NCBI RefSeq assembly: GCF_044542075.1
Contig: NZ_JBITTU010000003.1
Span: 248,001-312,000 of the forward strand
Direction: 5' to 3'
Origin: Leeuwenhoekiella sp044542075
GTDB lineage: Bacteria > Bacteroidota > Bacteroidia > Flavobacteriales > Flavobacteriaceae
DNA: 64,000 nucleotides
Part shown: in pieces, positions 52,826-60,877 of the stretch
How the letters are laid out: every line of letters begins with the position of its first letter
Position numbering within the stretch: the first letter of the stretch is position 1
Position numbers and translations under genes: made by a program
The notes under the pieces: model-generated
Told to the model about the DNA's origin: nothing
What the model saw: only the letters and a program-made list of their open reading frames with translations
Database searches by the model: none

Positions 52826-53806
52826 CTATAGTCCGTAATTAGAAACGCGAATCTCTTCAGTTTCCTGAGCCGTTTTAAAAACATCCCAGTCTTTCCCCTG
52901 AGTACGTCTTGCGCCCAGAATATTTGCAAATTGTCCTGCTTTAACTGGGTCATTGTATTTGGCAAAGCCATAGGCAAGACCTCCAGCAAAAGAATCACCG
53001 CAGCCGGTGGTATCTACAACTTTAGCTACCTTAATTGATGCGATCCAGTCTTTCTTAAGTTTTCCATTTTCTAACTGATATAAAATGCAACCTCTAGAAT
53101 CCATAGTTACATAAAAGAAAGAAACTCCTTTTTTAAGAACGTGATTAGCTAAATCATCTAAATGACCTGTTGCACTATCATCGTATATAGAGGGAATCTC
53201 GTGTATATATTCATTAGCAAATGACATACATTGCGATTCTTCGAGATTCATTTTCAACACATCAATATACGGGAGCCATTCATCTTGATCAACCCAAAAT
53301 TTACGATGTCTGTGTCCTTTTACATCCATCGCTGTGGTAGCGCCGTGTGCATCAAAAATGATAATTCCTTTGCTGTGCTTTTTAATGTATTTTAAAGTGC
53401 TTAAGCTTATTTCAAAATCTGTAATAGGTACAAATACATAAGCATCTGCGTCAAGATGTTTTTTTATATGCTTTGGGCGTATGGGATTCATACAGGCAAG
53501 CTGTTTTTCTTCGCGATTATTTTGATCTTTAAAGTCAAGTAGAATTACTGTACCACGATCTTCTTTACTATTAATTCCGGCGAGATCAACATTTTCAAAA
53601 TCTTTAAATTCAGTTGCAATGCCTTCACGATCTTTTTTATGAATATTAGAAACCGGAGTAACGGTTCCTTCACTATCTAAAAGTTTTGAAAGCGCAATAA
53701 CAGGATGCGTTACACAGCCATAACGCATAATAATATCATTCTCATAGGTTGAGATGGTATCTCTAGGAATGGGTCCTGCTACAACTATTTTTAACGATTT
53801 TGTCAT
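52826..53806 (-). CDS. PfkB-family carbohydrate/nucleoside kinase
   Basis: A 326-residue ribokinase-like kinase. The PfkB signature 2 DTTGCGDSFAGG is at 265-276 with catalytic base Asp271. The N-terminus begins KIVVAGPIPRDTI and lacks the canonical GGN of signature 1. The substrate could be a sugar or nucleoside (adenosine/ribokinase type) and cannot be fixed from sequence alone. It is cytoplasmic. It lies 8 nt downstream of the DUF4197 gene on the same strand. Confidence 0.85.
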   Translation of the reverse strand: MTKSLKIVVAGPIPRDTISTYENDIIMRYGCVTHPVIALSKLLDSEGTVTPVSNIHKKDREGIATEFKDFENVDLAGINSKEDRGTVILLDFKDQNNREEKQLACMNPIRPKHIKKHLDADAYVFVPITDFEISLSTLKYIKKHSKGIIIFDAHGATTAMDVKGHRHRKFWVDQDEWLPYIDVLKMNLEESQCMSFANEYIHEIPSIYDDSATGHLDDLANHVLKKGVSFFYVTMDSRGCILYQLENGKLKKDWIASIKVAKVVDTTGCGDSFAGGLAYGFAKYNDPVKAGQFANILGARRTQGKDWDVFKTAQETEEIRVSNYGL

Positions 53807-53814
53807 AAGAGTTA

Positions 53815-54516
53815 TTAATCTTGTAATGCGAATACTTTTTGAAGTAACGTAGTGGTGCGCGCAGCAGCATTAGTTCTAATATCTTTTTCTTCTAAAGCGA
53901 TCATGGTGTAAACACCTTTAAGGGCCTGGTTAGTTACATAATCTGTTAGATCTGGGTTAACATCATTAGTAAGCGGTAACGCATTGTATTTTGTAATAAG
54001 ATTGCTCCAGATTTTATCTGCGCCTACTTTATTAAATGATTGCTGAATTATAGGATTAAACTGTGCGTATAATGCGGTATTTGTTTTATTCTCTAAATAA
54101 GAAGTTGCAGAATTGTCTCCTCCTAACAGGATGTTTTTAGCATCATTAAACGTGATTCCTTTTACCGCATCTATAAATATGGGAGTCGCTGTTCCTACAG
54201 CGTCCTCAGCAGCACGATTTAATACTTTTAAACCTTCGTCTGCCAAGCTTCCAAGACCAACACTGCGTAATGTGTTATCTACTTTTTGCAATTCTTCGGG
54301 CAGTAGGATTTTGACTAACGAATTACCGTAAAAACCATTTTCTTGAGTAAGTTTTGTTACTTGTTTATCTATGCCAAAATCTAACGCCTGGCGTAAGCCA
54401 CTTGCTATTGTAGTATTGTCTACACCTACTTGATTAGGTAAATTATTTACTACAGATTGTAGTTCTGCGCATCCACTTAGAAAGAGTATGGCTGCTAAAG
54501 CAATTATTTTTTTCAT
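53815..54516 (-). CDS. DUF4197 family lipoprotein
   Basis: A 233-residue protein with a lipoprotein signal (KKIIALAAILFLSGCAE, lipidated Cys16). The mature part is helical with the DUF4197-typical elements NTTIASGLRQALDFGI, GLGSLADEGLKVLNRAAEDA, ITFNDAKNILLGGDNSATSYL and NQALKGVYTMIALEEKDIR. Function unknown; DUF4197 proteins are envelope proteins found in many Gram-negatives. It probably shares a transcript with the PfkB kinase. Confidence 0.9.
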   Translation of the reverse strand: MKKIIALAAILFLSGCAELQSVVNNLPNQVGVDNTTIASGLRQALDFGIDKQVTKLTQENGFYGNSLVKILLPEELQKVDNTLRSVGLGSLADEGLKVLNRAAEDAVGTATPIFIDAVKGITFNDAKNILLGGDNSATSYLENKTNTALYAQFNPIIQQSFNKVGADKIWSNLITKYNALPLTNDVNPDLTDYVTNQALKGVYTMIALEEKDIRTNAAARTTTLLQKVFALQD

Positions 54517-54623
54517 TGAGTTAAGTTAGGTTTTTCTTCTTTAATTATAAAATGGAAAAGCGTCTAGAGGTCTATCTGTATAGATACTATTGCTGGTGAA
54601 GTAACTTTTTTTTCAAACAGTCA

Positions 54624-55478
54624 CTACGCAAAAATTACGGTCTTATTTCCGTAGACCAGTACTTTATGTTCTATATGAGCTTTTATAGCTCTTGCTAAAA
54701 CAATTTTTTCTAAGTCCCGACCTTTTAATATAAAATCCTGCACCGAATGTACGTGAGAAACGCGTACGATTTCTTGCTCAATAATAGGGCCTTCGTCAAG
54801 ATCTGCAGTTACATAATGACTTGTGGCTCCTATGATTTTTACACCGCGCTCAAAAGCAGCGTGATAAGGCTTAGCGCCAATGAATGCTGGTAAAAACGAA
54901 TGATGAATATTTATAATCTGATGTTTAAAGTTAGAAACAAAGTCATCTGATACGATTTGCATATAGCGAGCTAAAATAATAAGATCTATATTATGATCGC
55001 GAATGGCTTGTATCTGTGCTGCCTCAGCTTGCTCTTTTGTATCTTTTGTAACCGGAATGTATTTAAAAGGAATTTCAAACCGCTTCGCCACCACCTCAAG
55101 GTCTTTATGATTGCTTATAATGAGAGGTATTTCTACTTCAAGTTCGCCCGATGCATTTCGGCCTAAAAGGTCATAGAGACAATGATCGTATTTCGAAACA
55201 AATAAAGCAAGTTTCGGTTTATACAAAGCATCGTAAAGTTGATACGTGAGCTTATAATCATCTTTGAACTTAGCTGCAAACTGATTTTCAAATTCAGTAA
55301 TTGTAAAATCAGCCTGGTCAAACTCACATTCTAAACGCATAAAAAACACGCTTTGTTGTCTGTCTACGTGTTGATCTAGATAAACGATGTTTCCACTTAA
55401 TTCAAGTATATATTGGGTAATTGTGGTTACAATACCTTTGCGATCGGGGCAATTAATTAAAAGTGTAATTTTCTGCAT
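54624..55478 (-). CDS. purU: Formyltetrahydrofolate deformylase
   Basis: A 284-residue enzyme releasing formate from 10-formyl-THF. An N-terminal ACT domain (about 1-85; ITLLINCPDRKGIVTTIT) precedes a formyltransferase-fold domain. The catalytic Asn-His-Asp set is in INIHHSFLPAF and HYVTADLDEGPIIEQE. It balances the one-carbon pool and feeds PurT with formate. It is divergent from the mutase gene at 55609, with an inverted repeat between them. Confidence 0.94.
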   Translation of the reverse strand: MQKITLLINCPDRKGIVTTITQYILELSGNIVYLDQHVDRQQSVFFMRLECEFDQADFTITEFENQFAAKFKDDYKLTYQLYDALYKPKLALFVSKYDHCLYDLLGRNASGELEVEIPLIISNHKDLEVVAKRFEIPFKYIPVTKDTKEQAEAAQIQAIRDHNIDLIILARYMQIVSDDFVSNFKHQIINIHHSFLPAFIGAKPYHAAFERGVKIIGATSHYVTADLDEGPIIEQEIVRVSHVHSVQDFILKGRDLEKIVLARAIKAHIEHKVLVYGNKTVIFA

Positions 55479-55489
55479 AATTTATCAAG

Positions 55490-55509
55490 CTAGATTAAAG
55501 CTAATCTAG
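55490..55509. promoter_or_regulatory. Inverted repeat in the purU-icmF divergent region
   Basis: CTAGATT (55490-55496), spacer AAAGCT, AATCTAG (55503-55509): perfect 7-bp arms, 20 bp in total, 12 nt upstream of the purU ATG. There is no T tract, so it is more likely an operator or a hairpin in the purU leader than a terminator. Confidence 0.4.
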
Positions 55510-55608
55510 AAAAATATGTGTCAAATTATAATATAAATAACACAAAATAAAACGGTCTTTGTTGTCATTTATTTAAATTAGTACCAGTTTTAAAGTCAAA
55601 TATTACGA

Positions 55609-58600
55609 ATGAAACAAATAACACCTTATAAGCCTAATCATAAAGTACGTATTGTAACTGCAGCTTCGCTCTTTGATGGGCATGATGCTGCGATAAATAT
55701 TATGCGACGCATCATACAAACTACCGGAGTTGAGGTAATACACCTGGGGCACGATCGTAGTGTAGAGGAGGTTGTAAATACCGCTATACAGGAAGATGCA
55801 CACGCGATTGCACTTACTTCTTATCAAGGAGGGCATAACGAGTATTTTAAATACATGTATGATTTGCTTTGTGAAAAAGGAGCAGGGCACATTAAAATAT
55901 TTGGCGGTGGTGGCGGCGTAATTCTCCCGGAAGAGATTGAAGAATTGATGAATTATGGTGTGACCCGTATTTACGCTCCAGATGATGGTCGTGAAATGGG
56001 ATTACAAGGCATGATTAATGATCTGGTAATGCAATCAGATTATGCGCTTGGCGATTCGTTAAATGGAGAATTTGATAAATTAAGTGCTCAAAACGACACG
56101 GCTATTGCTCGTATTATCTCTGCTGCAGAAAACTATCCTGAGGTTGCGAAGCCAACACTTGATTTAATTCATGAAAAAAATAAAGAGTCAAAAACACCGG
56201 TTTTAGGAATTACAGGAACAGGTGGTTCTGGTAAATCATCGTTAGTTGATGAGCTGGTACGCAGGTTTCTAGTAGATTTCCCAGAGAAAACTATAGGTAT
56301 AATATCAGTAGATCCTTCAAAACGAAAAACCGGAGGAGCACTTTTAGGAGATCGAATACGCATGAATGCGATTAATTCACCTCGCGTTTATATGCGTTCA
56401 TTAGCTACCCGTCAAAGTAATCTGGCACTTTCTAAACACGTACAGGAAGCTGTTGAGGTTTTAAAGGCGGCTGAGTACGATTTAATTATTTTAGAAACCA
56501 GCGGAATAGGGCAAAGCGATACCGAAATTTTAGACCACAGCTCGGTTTCTTTATACGTAATGACACCCGAGTTTGGAGCTGCAACACAGCTTGAAAAAAT
56601 TGACATGCTTGATTTTGCAGATCTGGTTGCCATAAACAAATTTGACAAACGGGGGGCACTTGATGCGCTGCGTGATGTTAAAAAACAATATATGCGTAAT
56701 CATCAATTGTGGGAAACCCATAAAGATGACTTACCTGTTTTTGGAACCATAGCATCTCAATTTAACGATCCGGGAATGAACCAACTTTATAAATCTATAA
56801 TGGATGAGTTGGTAGCTAAGACTGAAACAGAACTAAGAAGTAGCTTTGAGATTACAGACGAAATGTCTGAAAAGATATTTGTAATTCCACCGGCGCGTAC
56901 GCGCTATTTATCTGAAATAGCAGAAAGCAATCGAGCTTATGATAAAACAGCAATAGATCAAGCTGAAGTTGCTCAAAAGTTATACGGTATTTTTAAAACA
57001 CTAGATACAGTTACCGGTGTGACACCGCAGTTTGATAAAGCAGGTTTAGTTTTAGATGAAAGCGGTACAGACTCAGATTTGGCAAAACTTCTTTTAGCAG
57101 AGTTTGACAAAGTAAAAATGGATCTTGACCCTTATAATTGGGAGGTAATTACCGGCTGGGCAGATAAAGTAAATAAGTATAAAGAACCTATTTATAGTTT
57201 CAAAGTACGCGATAAAGAAATTAAGATTGAGACACATTCAAAATCGTTGTCTCATTCTGACATCCCAAAAATAGCATTACCCAAGTATCAAGCCTGGGGA
57301 GATATTCTCACATGGGTTTTACAAGAAAATGTACCGGGTGAGTTTCCTTATACTGCAGGCTTATATCCTTTTAAGCGTACTGGAGAAGATCCCACGCGTA
57401 TGTTTGCAGGCGAAGGTGGTCCTGAGCGAACTAATCGTCGTTTTCATTATGTAAGTATGGGATTGCCTGCAAAAAGGCTTTCGACTGCTTTTGACAGTGT
57501 AACACTTTATGGTAATGACCCCGATCACCGGCCTGATATTTATGGGAAAATAGGGAATGCAGGCGTTTCTATCTGCTGTCTTGATGATGCTAAAAAACTG
57601 TATTCTGGTTTTGATTTGTCAAACGCAATGACTTCAGTGAGTATGACGATAAATGGTCCCGCACCTATGTTGCTGGGCTTTTTTATGAATGCAGCTATAG
57701 ATCAAAGTTGTGAAAAATATATAAAAGAGCATGATTTAGAAGATGAGGTAGAAAAAACTATTGCCGCTATTTATCTAAAGAATGGTTTAGAACGTCCTGT
57801 TTATCAGGGCGAGCTTCCTGAAGGAAACGACGGTTTAGGGTTGATGCTTCTGGGAGTTACTGGAGATCAGGTATTGTCTAAGGAGGTTTACAAAAAATTA
57901 AAAGCAGAGACAATTCAGCAGGTGCGTGGTACCGTACAGGCAGATATATTGAAGGAAGATCAGGCGCAAAACACTTGTATTTTTTCTACGGAATTCGCAC
58001 TGCGTTTAATGGGTGATGTGCAGGAATATTTTATTGAAAATCAGATACGTAATTTCTATTCGGTTTCAATTTCTGGATACCACATTGCTGAAGCAGGAGC
58101 AAACCCTATTACACAATTAGCCTTTACCCTTGCTAATGGGTTTACTTATGTAGAGTATTATCTAAGCAGAGGGATGGATATCAATAAATTTGGTCCTAAC
58201 CTATCTTTTTTCTTTAGTAACGGTGTAGATCCCGAATATGCAGTAATAGGTCGTGTAGCTCGTAAAATCTGGTCAAAAGCTTTAAAATATAAATACGGAG
58301 CGAACTCTAGAGCGCAAATGCTGAAGTATCACATTCAGACCTCTGGTCGCTCGTTGCATGCACAGGAAATAGATTTTAATGACATACGTACAACTCTGCA
58401 AGCTCTATATGCGATTTATGACAATTGTAACTCATTGCATACAAATGCCTATGATGAGGCAATTACGACACCTACCGAGGAAAGTGTGCGTCGGGCAATG
58501 GCAATTCAGCTTATTATAAATAAAGAATTAGGTCTTACTAAAAATGAAAACCCTATACAGGGAGCATTTATTATTGAAGAATTGACCGATCTGGTTGAAG

Positions 58601-59025
58601 ATGCGGTATTAAAAGAATTTGATCGTATTACAGAACGTGGCGGAGTATTAGGCGCTATGGAAACCATGTATCAGCGAAGTAAAATACAAGAAGAGAGTTT
58701 GTATTACGAAACGCTCAAGCACAATGGTGAATTCCCAATTATAGGTGTAAATACATTTTTAAGCAGTAAAGGTTCACCTACTGTAAAACCTATGGAAGTA
58801 ATACGCGCTACCGAAGAAGAAAAGCAAGCACAGATTGCAACGCTTACTAATCTGCACAAAGCCTATGAGAATGATGCAGAAGCGATTTTAAAAAGTGTTC
58901 AGGAAGCAGCAATTCAAAATGAAAACATGTTTGAAAGACTAATGGAGGCTACTAAAATATGTTCACTGGGTCAAATTACAAATGCTCTTTTTGAAGTAGG
59001 CGGGCAGTACAGAAGAAATATGTAA
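55609..59025 (+). CDS. icmF: Fused isobutyryl-CoA mutase-type acyl-CoA mutase (IcmF-like)
   Basis: A 1138-residue adenosylcobalamin-dependent mutase carrying its own chaperone. The order is: B12-binding domain at about 12-145 with His25 in LFDGHDAAINIM; a MeaB-like GTPase at about 190-420 with Walker A GTGGSGKSS at 203-211 and NKFDKRG; a linker; and the mutase barrel from about 545 onward (GLYPFKRTGEDPTRMFAGEG, 20 residues). This domain order is that of IcmF. The PFKR and EDPTRMFAGEG motifs are IcmF-typical rather than methylmalonyl-CoA mutase-typical. It interconverts isobutyryl- and n-butyryl-CoA (or related short acyl-CoAs) and is followed by a terminator. Confidence 0.93.
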   Translation: MKQITPYKPNHKVRIVTAASLFDGHDAAINIMRRIIQTTGVEVIHLGHDRSVEEVVNTAIQEDAHAIALTSYQGGHNEYFKYMYDLLCEKGAGHIKIFGGGGGVILPEEIEELMNYGVTRIYAPDDGREMGLQGMINDLVMQSDYALGDSLNGEFDKLSAQNDTAIARIISAAENYPEVAKPTLDLIHEKNKESKTPVLGITGTGGSGKSSLVDELVRRFLVDFPEKTIGIISVDPSKRKTGGALLGDRIRMNAINSPRVYMRSLATRQSNLALSKHVQEAVEVLKAAEYDLIILETSGIGQSDTEILDHSSVSLYVMTPEFGAATQLEKIDMLDFADLVAINKFDKRGALDALRDVKKQYMRNHQLWETHKDDLPVFGTIASQFNDPGMNQLYKSIMDELVAKTETELRSSFEITDEMSEKIFVIPPARTRYLSEIAESNRAYDKTAIDQAEVAQKLYGIFKTLDTVTGVTPQFDKAGLVLDESGTDSDLAKLLLAEFDKVKMDLDPYNWEVITGWADKVNKYKEPIYSFKVRDKEIKIETHSKSLSHSDIPKIALPKYQAWGDILTWVLQENVPGEFPYTAGLYPFKRTGEDPTRMFAGEGGPERTNRRFHYVSMGLPAKRLSTAFDSVTLYGNDPDHRPDIYGKIGNAGVSICCLDDAKKLYSGFDLSNAMTSVSMTINGPAPMLLGFFMNAAIDQSCEKYIKEHDLEDEVEKTIAAIYLKNGLERPVYQGELPEGNDGLGLMLLGVTGDQVLSKEVYKKLKAETIQQVRGTVQADILKEDQAQNTCIFSTEFALRLMGDVQEYFIENQIRNFYSVSISGYHIAEAGANPITQLAFTLANGFTYVEYYLSRGMDINKFGPNLSFFFSNGVDPEYAVIGRVARKIWSKALKYKYGANSRAQMLKYHIQTSGRSLHAQEIDFNDIRTTLQALYAIYDNCNSLHTNAYDEAITTPTEESVRRAMAIQLIINKELGLTKNENPIQGAFIIEELTDLVEDAVLKEFDRITERGGVLGAMETMYQRSKIQEESLYYETLKHNGEFPIIGVNTFLSSKGSPTVKPMEVIRATEEEKQAQIATLTNLHKAYENDAEAILKSVQEAAIQNENMFERLMEATKICSLGQITNALFEVGGQYRRNM

Positions 59026-59081
59026 GCGATATTTTAAATCACGTTAGTGAATCTGGAATAAACCAACATATACATATACTT

Positions 59082-59118
59082 AAAAGTCTCATAGTTGTTA
59101 AAAGCTGTGAGGCTTTTT
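59082..59118 (+). terminator. Intrinsic terminator after icmF
   Basis: AAAAGTCTCATAG (59082-59094 region) pairs with CTGTGAGGCTTTT (59104-59116 region) with two G-T wobbles and a 9-nt loop; the T run closes at about 59118. Confidence 0.7.
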
Positions 59119-59141
59119 TATCATATATAAGGTTAAAAAAT

Positions 59142-59230
59142 GCGTGAAGGATAGAAGTGTAAAGCCCGCAGCCAAGCGCTAGCGAAGGTGAGGACTTGCA
59201 GCGTATAGCCTGACCCGAAGGGACACGCCC
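59142..59230 (-). repeat. Interspersed-repeat-like element of the flavobacterial type
   Basis: About 89 bp clearly GC-richer than the surrounding AT-rich DNA and without an ORF. Read on the minus strand it begins GGGCGTGTCCCTTCGGGTCA, contains GCTGCAAGTCCT and GCGGGCTTTACAC, and ends TATCCTTCACGCA. This layout (GGGCGTG... at one end, ...TCACGCA at the other, with internal GCTGCAAGTCC and CGGGCTTT) resembles a repeat I know from many Bacteroidota genomes. No second copy is in this window, so identity rests on recall. It lies between convergent genes, the usual position. Confidence 0.55.
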
Positions 59231-59271
59231 TAATTATTTAAACTAAAATTATTGTATAACCTGAATATTTA

Positions 59272-59799
59272 TTAATCTTCAAAATTAAAATCATCTGGGT
59301 CAAAGGGCTCATCGTTGTCGACATCAGGGTCATTGTAGTTTACACCCGGCGGATTGAAGAGTCCCCAGCGGTCTATGATGTAATTAAAAGGATCAAATGT
59401 TTTTACCCACTCTGCAAAAAGAATTCTAAAGGCTTCAATTTCATTACGCAACAAATCTAAATATTCGGTTTCTTTAAAGCCGTACATTTCTAGACCAGTC
59501 ATATGCGTAGCTAAATCCTGAGCAGATTTACGAATTAAGCAGGCTTTTTCCATCTTAATATCATAAAGGTCACAATTAAATGCTCCTGCGATTTTTGAAG
59601 GAATTACAGAGGCATCTTCCCTTATATATAATGCCTGGCTTCTCAAAATCTCCTGATCTAATTGCTCTCCAGAATTAGTCTCATAAGCTGCAGCTATTTC
59701 TGCAATTCTATTTGCTAACTTTAATATTTCTGTGGCTTTTTTATAAAGCGCTGAATTCTGATAGTGATTAGAGGAATTTAGATTGTCTTCTAAAGACAT
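59272..59799 (-). CDS. Helical protein of unknown function, paralogue of the next gene
   Basis: A 175-residue cytoplasmic protein, largely alpha-helical (ALYKKATEILKLANRIAEIA and DLLRNEIEAFRILFAEWVK, both 20 or fewer residues shown), with a very acidic 30-residue tail (DPDVDNDEPFDPDDFNFED). It aligns over most of its length with the gene at 59917, for example LYKKATEILKLANRI with LYNQAIEILRLSRSI and LLRNEIEAFRIL with LLRTEVRKFRKL. No family recognised; the four-helix shape recalls S23/bAvd-type proteins only in general outline. Confidence 0.7.
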   Translation of the reverse strand: MSLEDNLNSSNHYQNSALYKKATEILKLANRIAEIAAAYETNSGEQLDQEILRSQALYIREDASVIPSKIAGAFNCDLYDIKMEKACLIRKSAQDLATHMTGLEMYGFKETEYLDLLRNEIEAFRILFAEWVKTFDPFNYIIDRWGLFNPPGVNYNDPDVDNDEPFDPDDFNFED

Positions 59800-59916
59800 A
59801 CGCTGAAATTTAAGACATTAATTAGTGGCTGAATATAATGATTGAGTGTTCGATAAAAGAACAAAGCAAACACTTTAAATTACAATAAAAATTTATATCT
59901 AAAAAAGAGGATTTGA

Positions 59917-60300
59917 CTAGAGCGTCATCATCCATTTGTGCTGAAGTTTTCTAAATTTTCTTACTTCTGTACGCAGTAAACGCACAAAATCTTTACCGCT
60001 GCTTTCGGCACGCTCTAAGCGTTCACAAGTAGCATATAAGCTAGCAGTAAGGCGCTCTAAAGAGGCCGCGTATTTAAGACGATCATCTTGAAAAGTTTGA
60101 CTTTCTGCTTTAATAATCTCTGGAGCTAAAGAATCTGAATGACGTACAATATCGCCTGTAAAATATACGTAGGGATTCTCACTTCCGTTAGATTCTAAGG
60201 GAGCAAGATCATAAATCAAGTAGTTTGAAATTGACCGAGAAAGTCTCAGAATTTCAATTGCTTGATTGTATAAACGTGTATTTCTAGGTGTTGATGACAT
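59917..60300 (-). CDS. Helical protein of unknown function, shorter paralogue
   Basis: A 127-residue helical protein related to the product of the neighbouring gene (59272) but lacking its acidic tail. Helices are at about 8-30, 58-75, 77-98 and 100-125; the C-terminus is basic (EVRKFRKLQHKWMMTL), in contrast with the acidic tail of its partner. The two could interact through opposite charges (speculation). A TAAATTTG -7 element is at 60316-60323 on this strand. The 117-nt gap to the downstream paralogue is AT-rich. Confidence 0.7.
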   Translation of the reverse strand: MSSTPRNTRLYNQAIEILRLSRSISNYLIYDLAPLESNGSENPYVYFTGDIVRHSDSLAPEIIKAESQTFQDDRLKYAASLERLTASLYATCERLERAESSGKDFVRLLRTEVRKFRKLQHKWMMTL

Positions 60301-60315
60301 AGCTTAATTGTGTTC

Positions 60316-60323
60316 CAAATTTA
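60316..60323 (-). promoter_or_regulatory. -7 promoter element of the helical-protein gene
   Basis: Read on the minus strand: TAAATTTG, a full TAnnTTTG match, 15 nt upstream of the ATG at 60300. The transcript would have a very short leader. No -33 box is evident. Confidence 0.45.
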
Positions 60324-60414
60324 GTAGTATTAATAGATTAATATATATAGATTTTAAAGTTTTGAAGTATATTTACTTTAATATTTAAAGAAAATAAGTC
60401 GATTTTATTTAATA

Positions 60415-60876
60415 ATGCATATAGATTCTACTAACTGGAAAATTTTACAAACACTGCAGAAAAATGCACGTGTTAGCAACAGTGCTTTAGGGCGTGCTGT
60501 GGGGATAACGTCACCTGCTGTAGCAGAGCGTATACGCAAAATGGAAGATGCAGGAATACTAATAGGCTATAAAGCCGAAATTTCTCATTTTGAATCAGGA
60601 CACCAGCTAAAAGCAATAATCACGTTACGTGCTTTTATGGGGCGTCTTAAGCCGTTTTTAGAGAAGGTGCACGAGTTTAGTGAAGTGCTTAATTGCTACC
60701 GCATCACTGGTAATGAAAATATCTTATTAGAGGTTGTACTCTTTGATCAATTTCACCTTGAAGAATTTATAGATAAGCTTATTACTTATGGGGAGACTAA
60801 AACTCATATAGTCCTTTCTACAGTTATTGAAAATGCTCCCATACGTACGCGCAGAGAAGACCGAAGAAAGAGTTGA
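60415..60876 (+). CDS. Lrp/AsnC-family transcriptional regulator
   Basis: A 153-residue regulator. An N-terminal winged helix-turn-helix (about 1-60; NWKILQTLQKNARVSNSALG) is followed by a RAM (ligand-binding) domain with NCYRITGNENILLEVV. Such proteins sense amino acids and act as dimers or octamers. The effector is unknown. It ends only 1 nt from the stop of the convergent Nramp-like gene. Confidence 0.93.
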   Translation: MHIDSTNWKILQTLQKNARVSNSALGRAVGITSPAVAERIRKMEDAGILIGYKAEISHFESGHQLKAIITLRAFMGRLKPFLEKVHEFSEVLNCYRITGNENILLEVVLFDQFHLEEFIDKLITYGETKTHIVLSTVIENAPIRTRREDRRKS

Positions 60877-60877
60877 T

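Noticed and set aside
52801..52998. Minus-strand ORF of 65 codons overlapping the PfkB gene end
   Set aside because: It overlaps the PfkB kinase reading frame on the same strand out of frame and shows no protein-like features.
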